A stretch of 64,000 bases of DNA from positions 186,001-250,000 of the forward strand of contig CAWEIS010000003.1 in assembly GCA_963809205.1 (NCBI GenBank), given 5' to 3'. Below, one piece after another: positions 1 through 8,174 of this stretch (positions are counted from its first letter, which is position 1; every line of letters begins with the position of its first letter). This DNA is from DATLLN01 sp963809205. Lineage in GTDB: Bacteria; Actinomycetota; Thermoleophilia; Gaiellales; JAICJC01. The position numbers and the translations under genes are program-made. The notes under the pieces are model-generated. The model ran no database searches. It saw nothing but the letters and a program-made list of their open reading frames with translations, and was not told the DNA's origin.

Positions 1-826
1 CTTCGACTTCCGCCATGACAGGCCGATGACGCCCGACGAGCTGACCGAGGTCGAGCGGATCGTCAACGAGAAGATCGTGGAGAACCGGCCCGTGCACATC
101 TTCGTCACGGAGCGCGAGACCGCCCGCCAGCTTGGCGCCATGATGCTGTTCGGCGAGAAGTACGGCGAGCACGTGCGGGTGGTGGAGATCCCTGAGTTCT
201 CGAAGGAGCTGTGCGGCGGCACCCATGTCCGCTCGACGGCCGAGATCGGCGCGTTCGTGATCCTCCGCGAGGCCAGCTCCTCGCAGGGCGTGCGCCGGAT
301 CGAGGCGATCGCCGGACAGGTCGCGATCGACCACCTGCGCGAGCGGTCCTCCGAGGCCGACCACCTGGAGGGCGAGGTCGCGGAGCTGCGCTCACAGGTC
401 AAGAAGCTGGAGCGGCCGGGCGGCGGAGGCGGCGCCGCCGCGGGCAACGGCCGCGAGTCGGCCCTGCTGGAGTCGGCCGGCGAGGAGGGCGGCATCCGCA
501 TCGTGACCGCCGTGGTCGAAGACGTCGATCCGGAGGCCCTGCTGCAGGTGTCCGACCGGCTGAAAGCGAAGCTGGCGCCGGCCGTGGTCGTGCTGGGCAG
601 CGCGGCCGAGGGCAAGGCTCACCTGCTGGCGAGCGTCGACCAGTCCGCGATCGACCGCGGCCTCTCGGCCGTCGACCTGATCAAGCAGATCGCGCCGATC
701 GTTGGCGGCGGCGGTGGCGGCCGGGCGACCATGGCGCGGGCCGGCGGGAGCGATCCCGACAAGCTGCCCGAGGCCGTCGAGGCGGCCGAGAGCGCGATCC
801 GGACGAGGCTGCGCAGCACGGAATGA
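1..826 (+). CDS. alaS: Alanyl-tRNA synthetase, C-terminal part (5' end outside window)
   Basis: Attaches alanine to tRNA-Ala in the cytoplasm. The frame is open from base 2 and only the last 275 or so residues are present. The visible part holds the end of the editing domain, with the zinc/active-site motif LCGGTHVRS about 65 residues in, followed by SSQGVRRIEAI, a short coiled coil and the DHHA1-type C-Ala domain ending in a GGGGGGR-containing loop. These motifs and their order are diagnostic for AlaRS. The stop codon overlaps the ruvX start as ATGA, so the two genes are translationally coupled. Confidence 0.95.
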   Translation, partial: FDFRHDRPMTPDELTEVERIVNEKIVENRPVHIFVTERETARQLGAMMLFGEKYGEHVRVVEIPEFSKELCGGTHVRSTAEIGAFVILREASSSQGVRRIEAIAGQVAIDHLRERSSEADHLEGEVAELRSQVKKLERPGGGGGAAAGNGRESALLESAGEEGGIRIVTAVVEDVDPEALLQVSDRLKAKLAPAVVVLGSAAEGKAHLLASVDQSAIDRGLSAVDLIKQIAPIVGGGGGGRATMARAGGSDPDKLPEAVEAAESAIRTRLRSTE

Positions 827-1212
827 GGGTGATCGCGCTCGACTATGGGCGCGCCCGCACCGGCGTGGCGATCAGCGATCCGACCGGCACACTGGCGCGA
901 CCGCTGGGTGTCGTGGAGCGCGTGCGGACGCCGGCCGGGATGGATGAGCTGATCCGCCTGATCGACGACGCCGAGGCGGCGCTGGTCGTGGTCGGCCTAC
1001 CGCTGACGCTGGCCGGCGAGACCGGCGCCCAGGCGTCCGAGACGCTGGACTTCGTGCGTGAGCTGCGCGAGCGCTGCGGCACGCCGGTGGAGACCGAGGA
1101 CGAGCGATTCACCACGTCGCTGGCCCGCTCCACGGTCGGCCCCGGCCGGCCGGACGACGCGGTCGCCGCTGCACACCTGCTCGAGGGGTACCTCCGACGG
1201 CTCGCCGGGTAG
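823..1212 (+). CDS. ruvX: RuvX/YqgF family RNase H-fold nuclease
   Basis: A 129-residue RNase H-fold protein of the YqgF/RuvX family, which is linked to pre-16S rRNA 5'-end processing and Holliday junction resolution. The N-terminal strand carries the first acidic residue in IALDYGRARTGVAISD; VVVGLPLTLAGE and DERFTT are the other family motifs. The start is set by the ATGA overlap with alaS and gives the usual family length. alaS-ruvX-mltG-aroE is a widely conserved order. Confidence 0.93.
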   Translation: MRVIALDYGRARTGVAISDPTGTLARPLGVVERVRTPAGMDELIRLIDDAEAALVVVGLPLTLAGETGAQASETLDFVRELRERCGTPVETEDERFTTSLARSTVGPGRPDDAVAAAHLLEGYLRRLAG

Positions 1213-1214
1213 TC

Positions 1215-2186
1215 GTGATCGCGGCCCTGGTGGCCGCTGTCGCCGGCGTCTGGTTTGGCGTCAAGGCGCTCTTCCCCGACTCGTCGAAGCCCGCGGCCGA
1301 CCCGCACGGGCCGGTGATCTCGGTCAAGATCCCCGAGGGCACGGACGCGGCCGGGATCGGGTCGCTGCTCGAGGACGCCGGCGTTGTCGATGACGGCAGC
1401 CGCTTCCGCAACTACGCCAAGGACCAGGGCGAGGGGGCGGAGTTCAAGGCTGGTACGTACCGGTTCCGCGCGGGTATGGACTACGACACGATCATCGCCC
1501 AGCTGGACAAGGGCCCGGTCGCCGCGCCGGTCTCGAAGCTGGTGATCCCTGAGGGCTACCGGACGACCGAGATCGCCGACCGGGTGACCACCGTGGGCAT
1601 GAACCGGGCCGCATACCTCGCCGCCGTGACCGCCGCGCCCTTCCCGCCGGGGTTCGGCACGCACAAGATCCACGAGGGCTTCCTGTTCCCGGCGACCTAC
1701 GACGTCAAGCGCAACGAACGCCCGTCCGAGCTGGTGTCGGAGCAGATTGCGGCGTTCGAGAACGCGTTCTCACAGGTCGACATGAGCTACGCGAAGTCCA
1801 AGAACCTGACGCCGTACGATGTGCTGACGATCGCCTCGATGATCGAGCGCGAGGCGCGGGTGGACTCGGAGCGAAAGCTGATCGCCGCGGTCATCTACAA
1901 CCGGCTGCACCTGCACATGCCTCTCGGCATCGACGCCACGCTGCTCTACGAGCAGGGATCGTGGACGCACAAGCTGACCGTGTCCGAGCTCGCCGCGCAC
2001 ACGCCGTACAACACTCGCGTGAACCTCGGCCTGCCGCCGACGCCGATCTGCAACCCGGGGCTCGCGTCGCTGCAGGCGGCGGCGCACCCGGCGAACGTCG
2101 ACTACCTCTACTACGTCGCCAAGGGTGACAGCGGCCACCACTACTTCACGAACGACTACCAGGACTTCCTGGCACATGCCGGGTGA
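1215..2186 (+). CDS. mltG: Endolytic murein transglycosylase MltG
   Basis: Cleaves nascent peptidoglycan strands at the membrane and so sets glycan chain length. The 323-residue protein begins with one membrane segment (about residues 2-19) followed by the YceG domain. The catalytic glutamate lies in TIASMIEREA and the family signature continues with YNRLHLHMPLGIDAT and LGLPPTPICNPG. GTG start, two bases after the ruvX stop. The N-terminal cytoplasmic extension seen in some actinobacterial MltG proteins is absent. The 3' end overlaps aroE by 11 bases. Confidence 0.95.
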   Translation: MIAALVAAVAGVWFGVKALFPDSSKPAADPHGPVISVKIPEGTDAAGIGSLLEDAGVVDDGSRFRNYAKDQGEGAEFKAGTYRFRAGMDYDTIIAQLDKGPVAAPVSKLVIPEGYRTTEIADRVTTVGMNRAAYLAAVTAAPFPPGFGTHKIHEGFLFPATYDVKRNERPSELVSEQIAAFENAFSQVDMSYAKSKNLTPYDVLTIASMIEREARVDSERKLIAAVIYNRLHLHMPLGIDATLLYEQGSWTHKLTVSELAAHTPYNTRVNLGLPPTPICNPGLASLQAAAHPANVDYLYYVAKGDSGHHYFTNDYQDFLAHAG

Positions 2187-2985
2187 GTCGTCGATCCGCG
2201 GCACGACCCGGCTGGCGGGCGTCGTCGGCTGGCCGGTCGAGCACTCACGGTCGCCGCAGATGCACAACGCCGCTTATGCGGCGCTGGGCATGGACTGGGC
2301 GTACGTGCCACTGGCTGTGCCGCCCGAGCGGCTGACGGACGCCCTGCGGGGACTGGCGGCGCTCGGGTTCGCGGGCGTCAACGTCACCATCCCGCACAAG
2401 CAGGCGGTGGCCGGTCTGGTCGACGAGTTGTCCGATGCCGCCGGCGACGCCGGATCGGTGAACACGGTTCTCGTGCGAGACGACAGATCGTTGCGCGGTG
2501 AGACGACCGACGGGGACGGGCTGCTGGACGCCCTCGGTGACGTGCCGGAGGGGCGCGCTGTGGTGCTCGGCGCCGGTGGCTCGGCGCGCTCGGTGGTCGC
2601 CGCGCTGCGCTCCGCGGGCATCGACGTCGCGGTGTCCGCACGGCGTCCGGAGGCGGCCGATGCGCTCGGCGCTCCCATGGTGGAGTGGCCGCTGCGGGAG
2701 CCCGCCGGGCTGATCGTCAACGCCACCCCTGTCGCCCAGCGGGGCGACGCGTCCGAGCTGCCGCTCGATCCCGCGGCGCTCGACGGCACCGCAGTGGTGT
2801 GCGACCTGGTCTACCGCGCCGACGGCGTGCGCACGGGTCTGCTCGCCGAGGCCGAACGGCGCGGCGCGCGCACCGTGGACGGCCTGGCGGTGCTGGTCGG
2901 ACAGGGTGCGCGTTCGTTCCGCATGTTCACGGGCGCCGAGCCGCCGGTCGACGTGATGGACGCCGCGGCGCGAGGCCGGGCGTGA
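2176..2985 (+). CDS. aroE: Shikimate dehydrogenase
   Basis: NADP-dependent reduction of 3-dehydroshikimate to shikimate, fourth step of the chorismate pathway. 269 residues. Substrate-binding serines lie in SRSPQMHNAAY, the catalytic lysine in NVTIPHK, the nucleotide-binding loop is GAGGSARSV, and NATP follows. The ATG start overlaps the mltG end, which fits the tight coupling of the cluster. The stop overlaps the GTG of the next gene. The other pathway genes aroC, aroK/B and aroQ lie further along the same strand. Confidence 0.94.
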   Translation: MPGESSIRGTTRLAGVVGWPVEHSRSPQMHNAAYAALGMDWAYVPLAVPPERLTDALRGLAALGFAGVNVTIPHKQAVAGLVDELSDAAGDAGSVNTVLVRDDRSLRGETTDGDGLLDALGDVPEGRAVVLGAGGSARSVVAALRSAGIDVAVSARRPEAADALGAPMVEWPLREPAGLIVNATPVAQRGDASELPLDPAALDGTAVVCDLVYRADGVRTGLLAEAERRGARTVDGLAVLVGQGARSFRMFTGAEPPVDVMDAAARGRA

Positions 2986-3737
2986 CGACGCTGATCACCG
3001 GCGGGTCGGGCGGCATCGGCCTCGCCCTGGCCCGGATCTGCGCCCGCCACGGCCACGACCTGGTGCTCGTCTCGCGCAGCGCCGACCTGCTGGCCGCGGC
3101 GCAGACGGAGCTGCGGGACGCGGCGCACGCTGACGTCGACGTGCTGGCCTGCGACCTGACGCTGCCGGGCGCCGTCGAGCGGTTGGCAGAGCTGCACCCC
3201 GACGTCGACGCGCTGGTCAACAACGCCGGCTTCGGGATGTCCGGCCCGCTGGCCGGCGCGGACACCGGCCAGCTGCTCGAGATGCTGCGGCTCAACGTGG
3301 ATGCGCTGACCCACCTGACGCGGCTGTACCTGCCGGCGATGGTCGAGCGCGGATCCGGCCGGATCATGAACCTGGCCTCGATGGCCGCGTTCCAGCCGGG
3401 GCCTAACATGGCCGCGTACTACGCGACCAAGGCGTACGTGCTGAGCTTCTCCGAGGGCCTGCGCCAGGAGCTGCGCGGCACGGGCGTCACCGTCACCACA
3501 CTGGCGCCGGGGCCGGTGCGCACCGGCTTCCAGCATCGCGCCGGCGTCGGCGAGTCGCGCCTGTACACCCGAAGCCTCACCGACGTCGAGCAGGTCGCCG
3601 AGGAGGGCTTCCGCGGCATGATGACCGGCAAGGGCCTGGTCGTGCCGGGCACCCTCAATCGCCTGGGCAGCGTCGGCGTGCGCCTCATCCCGCGCTCGAC
3701 CGCGGCGCGCCTCGCCCAGCTCGCGCATCGCAACTAA
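2982..3737 (+). CDS. Short-chain dehydrogenase/reductase
   Basis: A 251-residue Rossmann-fold oxidoreductase of the classical SDR group. TGGSGGIG near the N-terminus binds NAD(P), VNNAGFG is the conserved central motif, the catalytic serine lies in NLASMAAF and the Tyr/Lys pair in YYATKAY. The substrate is unknown; the LAPGPVRTGF stretch and the overall pattern resemble DltE/YdfG-like members. GTG start in a GTGA overlap with aroE, so it is probably co-transcribed although unrelated to shikimate synthesis. It is the last gene before the accessory block. Confidence 0.9.
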   Translation: MTTLITGGSGGIGLALARICARHGHDLVLVSRSADLLAAAQTELRDAAHADVDVLACDLTLPGAVERLAELHPDVDALVNNAGFGMSGPLAGADTGQLLEMLRLNVDALTHLTRLYLPAMVERGSGRIMNLASMAAFQPGPNMAAYYATKAYVLSFSEGLRQELRGTGVTVTTLAPGPVRTGFQHRAGVGESRLYTRSLTDVEQVAEEGFRGMMTGKGLVVPGTLNRLGSVGVRLIPRSTAARLAQLAHRN

Positions 3738-3746
3738 CGGTGCGGA

Positions 3747-3944
3747 TCACATCGAGGCGGTGGGATCGTCCTCGCGGTAGACCGTGATCTCGTGGGTGTA
3801 CGACTCGTCGCCGACGTGCTCGTGTCAGCCGGCTGTGGCGTTCATCAGCCGCTCGACCGTGTCGATCAACTCGCCGGCCTCGCGGTCGGTCAACGCGAGA
3901 TAGACCGCCGAGTGCGGGCGTCCTTCGCCGTCGGTGATGCGCAT
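3747..3944 (-). pseudogene. Small conserved protein downstream of the XRE regulator, interrupted by in-frame TGA
   Basis: The ATG overlaps the XRE stop (TGATG). The frame reads MRITDGEGRPHS and continues to codon 39, meets TGA at 3825-3827, then carries on in the same frame with HEHVGDESYTHEITVYRED to a second TGA at 3747-3749, 65 codons in all. From memory, small actinobacterial proteins of this kind are continuous through a G-x-HEHV motif, so a TGG-to-TGA change is the simplest explanation. TGA is the normal stop in neighbouring genes. Function unknown; a role with the adjacent regulator is plausible. Confidence 0.55.
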
Positions 3945-4183
3945 CACCGATCGAGTCTACTGAGGCCGGCGCTCTGGGCCGAGTCGCGAGCTTCCGTCGA
4001 CATGACCAGCCGCTCGCCCATCGCCTCGACGATCCGCTCCAGCGTGTCGACGCTGGGCGACACCAGGCCCCGCTCGATCCGCGAGATCGCCGCCTGCCGC
4101 GTCCCCGCCAGCTCGGCCAGCTCCTGCTGCGACATCGTCCGCCGCAGCCGCATCTCCCTGACAAGCTCACCCGCCGCGGACAC
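3944..4183 (-). CDS. XRE/Cro-type helix-turn-helix regulator
   Basis: A 79-residue single-domain DNA-binding protein. The HTH runs through MSQQELAELAGTRQAAISRIERG, preceded by REMRLRRT and followed by a dimerisation-type helix SVDTLERIVEAMG. I chose the GTG at 4183 because a GGAG motif sits six bases upstream. The open frame extends up to 4276, but that part is a translation of the palindromic repeat and is unlikely to be coding. It is divergent from the MFS gene and coupled to the small interrupted gene downstream. It may regulate itself and the carrier through the palindromes in the intergenic space. Confidence 0.8.
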   Translation of the reverse strand: MSAAGELVREMRLRRTMSQQELAELAGTRQAAISRIERGLVSPSVDTLERIVEAMGERLVMSTEARDSAQSAGLSRLDR

Positions 4184-4193
4184 TGCGCACTCC

Positions 4194-4212
4194 ACGATAT
4201 CGGATCGGATAT
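4194..4212 (-). promoter_or_regulatory. Candidate XRE promoter with overlapping palindrome
   Basis: On the minus strand TATCGT (4199-4194) lies ten bases before the GTG at 4183 and fits the TANNNT -10 pattern seen elsewhere in the window. It is embedded in an inverted repeat, ATATC-6-GATAT (4197-4212), a plausible autoregulatory operator. Inferred from sequence only. Confidence 0.4.
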
Positions 4213-4230
4213 GAAGTGGCGGACGATGCA

Positions 4231-4267
4231 TCTGCCAATTGGCGAATGCATCATCCGCCAATTGACA
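4231..4267 (+). repeat. Bipartite CCAATTGG palindrome, copy 1
   Basis: CAATTGGCG and CGCCAATTG face each other, and each half contains the self-complementary core CCAATTG(G). The second core starts 23 bases after the first. The element sits between the XRE and MFS start codons. A second copy in inverted orientation lies at 45965-46001, 33 of 37 bases identical by eye. It could be the operator of the XRE regulator or a member of a dispersed intergenic repeat family. Confidence 0.75.
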
Positions 4268-4278
4268 GGATCCCACCG

Positions 4279-5433
4279 ATGACGGGGAGCCGCACCTTCG
4301 CGAGCCCGCGCACGGCGGTGGGGACGGCCTTCTTCGTGCACGCGATGATCACCGGGTCGTTCGCCGGGCGGGTGCCGGCGATCAAGCACGGGCTGGGCGT
4401 GACCGACGCGCAGCTCGGCGCGGCGCTGTTCGCGGCGGCGCTGGGCACGCTGCTCGGCGGCCGCGTCGGCGGCGTGCTGGCCGCTCGCTTCGGGCCGCGG
4501 CGGATGGTGCGGATCGGGATGCCGGCGTACGCGGCGCTGCTGGTGGTGACGGCGCTGGCCGGCTCGCTGGCCGCGATCGCCGTCGTGCTGCTGGTCTATG
4601 GGATCGTCGCCGCCTCGGTCGACGTCTGCACGAACGCCGAGGCCGTGGTGGTCGAGCGCGAGCACGGCAAGCCGCTGATGTCGGGGTTCCACGGCATGTG
4701 GAGCATCGGTTTGCTGGCCGGCGGCGGGCTCGCCATCGCCGCGGCGGCGGCCGACCTCAGCACCACCGTGCACTTCGGGCTGATCGCCGCTGCGGCGATC
4801 CTCGTCTCGGCGCCCCTGCTGACAGGGCTGCCGCGGCGCGAGCCGCCGCCGCGCCAGGCGAGCCGTGGCGACCGCTGGTCGGGCGCGGTCATCGTGCTCG
4901 GCATGATCGCTTTCTGCTCGTTCTTCGCCGAGGGCGCGGCGGCCGACTGGAGCGCCGTGTTCCTGCACGACCGCGCGGATGCCGGGCCGGCGCTGGCAGC
5001 TGCGGCGTTCGCCAGCTTCTCGTTGGCGATGGCGGCGTCGCGGCTGGCGGGCGACGCCATCGCCCTGCGGGTCGGACCGGTGCGGCTGGCCCGGGCCGGC
5101 AGCATCGTCTCCGCAGCCGGGCTCGCGCTGGCCCTGCTCGTGCCCGTGCCCGGCGCGGGACTGGTCGGGTTCGCCCTGCTGGGCATCGGTCTGGGGCCCG
5201 TCGTGCCGACCGTGATCAGCGCGGCCGGAGGTGCGCGGCTGGGCACCACCGAGGGCGTCGTCTCGCGCGTCTTCACGCTCGGCTACGCGGGCTCGGTGAT
5301 CGGGCCGGCGGTGATCGGGTTCGTCGCCGGCCGCGTCGGCCTGCGCGCCGCGCTGGTCATCCCGGTGCTGCTGGTGCTGGTGATCGCACTGGTCGCCGGC
5401 CGGCTGAGGAGCGCGGCCGGCGGGGAGGAGTGA
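4279..5433 (+). CDS. MFS transporter (YbjJ/FucP-like)
   Basis: A 384-residue polytopic membrane protein with about 12 hydrophobic segments, starting with AVGTAFFVHAMITGSFAGRVPAI. The loop between segments 2 and 3 carries a weak MFS motif A (GGRVGGVLAARFGPRRM). The pattern fits the small-molecule MFS group that includes E. coli YbjJ; the substrate is unknown. The ATG at 4279 is preferred over the upstream in-frame ATG at 4216, since the extra residues would be encoded by the palindromic repeat. It is divergent from the XRE regulator and convergent with the DUF899 gene, with a hairpin between. Confidence 0.88.
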   Translation: MTGSRTFASPRTAVGTAFFVHAMITGSFAGRVPAIKHGLGVTDAQLGAALFAAALGTLLGGRVGGVLAARFGPRRMVRIGMPAYAALLVVTALAGSLAAIAVVLLVYGIVAASVDVCTNAEAVVVEREHGKPLMSGFHGMWSIGLLAGGGLAIAAAAADLSTTVHFGLIAAAAILVSAPLLTGLPRREPPPRQASRGDRWSGAVIVLGMIAFCSFFAEGAAADWSAVFLHDRADAGPALAAAAFASFSLAMAASRLAGDAIALRVGPVRLARAGSIVSAAGLALALLVPVPGAGLVGFALLGIGLGPVVPTVISAAGGARLGTTEGVVSRVFTLGYAGSVIGPAVIGFVAGRVGLRAALVIPVLLVLVIALVAGRLRSAAGGEE

Positions 5434-5450
5434 GCCGATGCTATCGGCTC
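5432..5450. terminator. Bidirectional hairpin between convergent genes
   Basis: A perfect 8-base inverted repeat, GAGCCGAT - GCT - ATCGGCTC, lies exactly between the MFS stop (5431-5433) and the stop of the leftward DUF899 gene (5449-5451). No T-tract follows on either strand. It could end transcription from both sides or protect 3' ends. Confidence 0.6.
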
Positions 5451-6196
5451 AGCTGGCGAACTCCGGCGAGGCGTCGTGCGGGCGCTCGACCCGGTCCTTC
5501 GGCTCCTCCCAGTCCTCCTGCCGTCCGAGCGCCGTCAGGTCGAGGAAGTAGTACGAGCCGCCGACCGCCTCGGAACCGCGGGCGAACGTCGAGTAGGTGT
5601 GGAACACCTGGTCGCCGTCGCGCAGGAAGTAGCTCTCGCCGGGCTGCTCGATCGGCTGCCTGCCGGACACGTAGCCCGGCGTGCCGGCGGCCTCGTGCTC
5701 GGCCTTCGATCCGGTAGTTGTACTCCACCGGGGCAACGGACTCGTCGAGCGTCACGTGGAAGTCGTAGTTGAAGTCGCTGCCGTACGACGAGTAGAACGG
5801 GAACGTCCAGCCCCGCTCCGCCCGGTACGTCTCGAGCTTCTCGATCGGTGCCCGGGCGATCGCGACGAACGAGGTCTCACGGACGTTCAGGTGGCGCAGC
5901 AGGCCGTCGGACATCTCGTCCGCGCCGGCCGTGCAGCCCGGGCAGCCCTTCTCCCAGTCCGGCCCGAACATGAAGTGGCGGACGATCAACTGGCGCCGCC
6001 CGTCGAACATGTCGAGCAGCGTCGCCGGCCCGTCGGAGCCGTCGAACACGTACTCCTTGTCGATCAGCACCATCGGCAGCATCCGCCGTTTGGCGGCGAG
6101 CCGGTCGTGCGTCCTGGTCATCTCCTTCTCGTCGGCGAGCAGCTGCTTTCGCGCCACCAGCCATTCCTCGCGGCTGACGATGTCGGGAAGGCTCAT
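5449..6196 (-). CDS. DUF899 family thioredoxin-like protein, one frameshift
   Basis: The N-terminal part (MSLPDIVSREEWLVARKQLL, then HFMFGPDWEKGCPGCTAGAD) and the C-terminal part (KAEHEAAGTPGY, QPGESYFLRDGDQVFHTYST, YYFLDLTALGRQEDWEEP) are both typical of DUF899, a thioredoxin-fold family with a CPxC-like motif. They lie in different frames. The switch falls at about 5704-5710, where one extra base interrupts NYRIKAEHE. The reconstructed length (about 248 residues) is normal, so a sequencing indel is likely. AAGGAG lies six bases before the ATG. The function of the family is not established. Confidence 0.82.
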
Positions 6197-6260
6197 CGCA
6201 CGCTCCTTGCGTTCGCTTCGCGTTTCAGTCCTCAGGGTAGACCGGCTCGCGACCGCGAAC

Positions 6261-7400
6261 TCATCGGTCGGGGCGGAACGGCGCTGCGTCGGCGTACGGC
6301 TCGGCGCCGGTCAGGATCTGCGCGATCAGGCGGCCCGATCCGCCGCCGGTGAGGACGCCCTGGCTGCCGTGTCCCGCGCAGACCGCGACGCCCTCCTCGA
6401 GCCAGCCGATGTACGGACGGTCGTCATGCGAGAACGGGCGAAGGCCGGTCCAGGTGGTCGCCACCTCGTGGGTCGCCAGACGATGGGATCCACTCCAGTG
6501 CCGCCGCCGCGTTCAGGCGCAGCGCATCCGAGCTCTCGTCGGTGTCGCGCAGGGCGGCCGACCGCGAGGCGCCGATCATGATCGTGCCGTCGGCGTTCTG
6601 GTGGGCGGCGAAGGCGTGGGACGGTTCGGCGCCGGCGGTCGCCAGGTCGGCGGCGGCCAGATCGGCGACCGATACGGGCGTGCCCGGCTGCGGCCCGCGC
6701 GGCGCCTGATAGCCCGCCTCGTAGATCACGTGGCGGAGCAGCGGCGCGGAGGGCGCGGTGACCGCCAGCCAGCCGCGCACCGGGCGGACCTGGACGTCGT
6801 GGCCGAGCGCGCGGGCGAGCGTCCGCGTCCACGCGCCGGCGCACAGCAGGATCGTGGCCGCCTCGAACGTCCCCTCGTCGGTCGCCACCCGGCCGCGCGT
6901 CACGCGCTTCACCTCGACGTGCGTGCGCACGGTCGCACCGGCTGCGCGGGCGGCCGTCGCCGCCGCCGCGGTCAGCGCGCCCGGGTCGGTGCGGAACCCG
7001 TCGGGGTAGAGCAGGCCGCCGGCGACGTGGGGGGCAAGCGCCGGCTCCTCGCGCAGCACCTCGTCGTGATCCAGCAGCACGCCCCCGTCCGCGTCCGCGC
7101 CGGAGCTCCGCCAGCTGCTCATCGGTCGTCGCCAGCATCAGCGTGCCGATCGGCTCCACGTCGAGCGCGAAGTCGATCTCCGTCTCGACCGCCAGCCGGC
7201 GGTAGAGCCGGATCGTCTCGTCGAACACCGGCCTGCAGCTCGGCGTGGTCGGGCGGCAACAGCAGGCCCTGGCTGCGGGCGGTTGCGCCGGAGGCCAGCG
7301 CGCCCCGCTCGAGCAGCGTCACCTGGGCGCCCAGCTCCGCGAGCTGCCAGGCAGCCGAGGCGCCGACGATGCCGCCGCCGATCACGATCACGTCCGCCAT
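6261..7400 (-). pseudogene. FAD-dependent D-amino-acid/glycine oxidase-like protein, three frameshifts
   Basis: A DAO-superfamily flavoenzyme split over three frame changes. The N-terminus MADVIVIGGGIVGASAAWQLA is the FAD-binding motif. Continuing segments carry VFDETIRLYRRLAVETEI, then VLLDHDEVLREEPALAPHVAGG with ILLCAGAWT, and finally VATTWTGLRPFSHDDRPYIG with CAGHGSQGVL, the conserved C-terminal FAD contact. Breaks fall near 7225-7235, 7088-7120 and 6478-6490. The pieces join into a full-length protein of about 375 residues, so the gene may be intact in the organism. The substrate is probably an amino acid or another amine. Confidence 0.75.
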
Positions 7401-7407
7401 CGGGCGG

Positions 7408-7413
7408 AATCTA
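7408..7413 (-). promoter_or_regulatory. Candidate leaderless promoter (-10) of the FAD oxidase gene
   Basis: On the minus strand TAGATT ends seven bases before the ATG at 7400, the spacing expected for transcription starting at the start codon. No Shine-Dalgarno motif is present. Confidence 0.45.
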
Positions 7414-7435
7414 CAGCCCGGCCGCGCCGCCGGCC

Positions 7436-7441
7436 GATACT
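7436..7441 (+). promoter_or_regulatory. Candidate -10 element of the prepilin peptidase gene
   Basis: GATACT ends nine bases before the ATG at 7451. It is divergent from the FAD oxidase promoter in a 50-base intergenic region. Confidence 0.35.
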
Positions 7442-7450
7442 CAAAGACGT

Positions 7451-8086
7451 ATGGAGGCCGTGCTTCCCCTCGCAGGATTCGGATTCGCGCTCGGGTGGCC
7501 GCTGGAGTGGGTGATCCAGCGGTTCCCGCAGGGCGTCGGCACCGCGCCGTCGAGCAGGCGGCGATGGATCGTCGCCGGCATCACCGCGCTGCTGTTCGCG
7601 CTGGAGGCGATCTCGATCGGGATCGTCCCCGAGCTGCTGCCGGCGTTGCTGCTGACCGCGCTGGTCGTGCCGGCCGCGGCGATCGACCTGGAGCACCGGA
7701 TCATCCCCGACATGATCAACCTGCCCGGCGCCGTCGCCGTGTACGTCGTGTCGGTCGCGGTGCAGCCCGACCGCTGGCTGGAGCTGCTGCTCGGCGGCCT
7801 GGGCTGCTTCCTGTTCTTCTTCGTCGCCCACATGGTGTCGCCGAAGGGCATGGGCATGGGCGACGTGAAGATGGCGCTGATGATCGGCCTCGGCCTTGGT
7901 CAGCACGCGTTCCTCGCGCTGTTCGCCGGCTTCCTGGCGTCGACCGTGCTGTCGATGTTCCTGCTCATGACGCGCGGCCGCAAGGGGCTCAAGACCTACG
8001 TGCCGTTCGGCCCGTTCCTCGCGTTCGGCGCCGTCGTCGCCCTCATCTGGGGCGGGGACATCTCGCCGATCCTGATCGGCGGGTAG
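7451..8086 (+). CDS. Prepilin peptidase (type A24), catalytic domain only
   Basis: A 211-residue membrane aspartic protease that cleaves type IV prepilin leader peptides. The two catalytic aspartates are visible in AAIDLEHRIIPD and in GMGMGDVKMA (the GxGD signature). About six hydrophobic segments are present. The N-terminal cytoplasmic domain with paired CxxC motifs, which methylates pilins in full-length PilD, is missing, as in many actinobacterial homologues. The ATG at 7451 was chosen because the upstream extension is arginine-rich and overlaps the divergent gene. Position between aroE and aroC is conserved in Actinobacteria. Confidence 0.9.
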   Translation: MEAVLPLAGFGFALGWPLEWVIQRFPQGVGTAPSSRRRWIVAGITALLFALEAISIGIVPELLPALLLTALVVPAAAIDLEHRIIPDMINLPGAVAVYVVSVAVQPDRWLELLLGGLGCFLFFFVAHMVSPKGMGMGDVKMALMIGLGLGQHAFLALFAGFLASTVLSMFLLMTRGRKGLKTYVPFGPFLAFGAVVALIWGGDISPILIGG

Positions 8087-8174
8087 CGCTCGGCCACGTG
8101 CGGCCGGGTCGGCGACGACCATCGGTAGCGGCTACGGTCCCGAAGCTCGAGTTCCTGTCCGAGAGGAGATCACC

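Noticed and set aside
3825..3827. TGA read as selenocysteine or a recoded tryptophan
   Set aside because: No SECIS-like hairpin was evident, the flanking family has no cysteine at this position as far as I can judge, and TGA is the ordinary stop in neighbouring genes.
4262..4267. TTGACA as a -35 box for the MFS gene
   Set aside because: It is only 11 bases from the ATG and is part of the palindrome, so no -10 can fit downstream.
6261..7400. Programmed frameshifting in the FAD oxidase gene
   Set aside because: Three separate shifts without slippery heptamers or conserved structures are better explained by indel errors.
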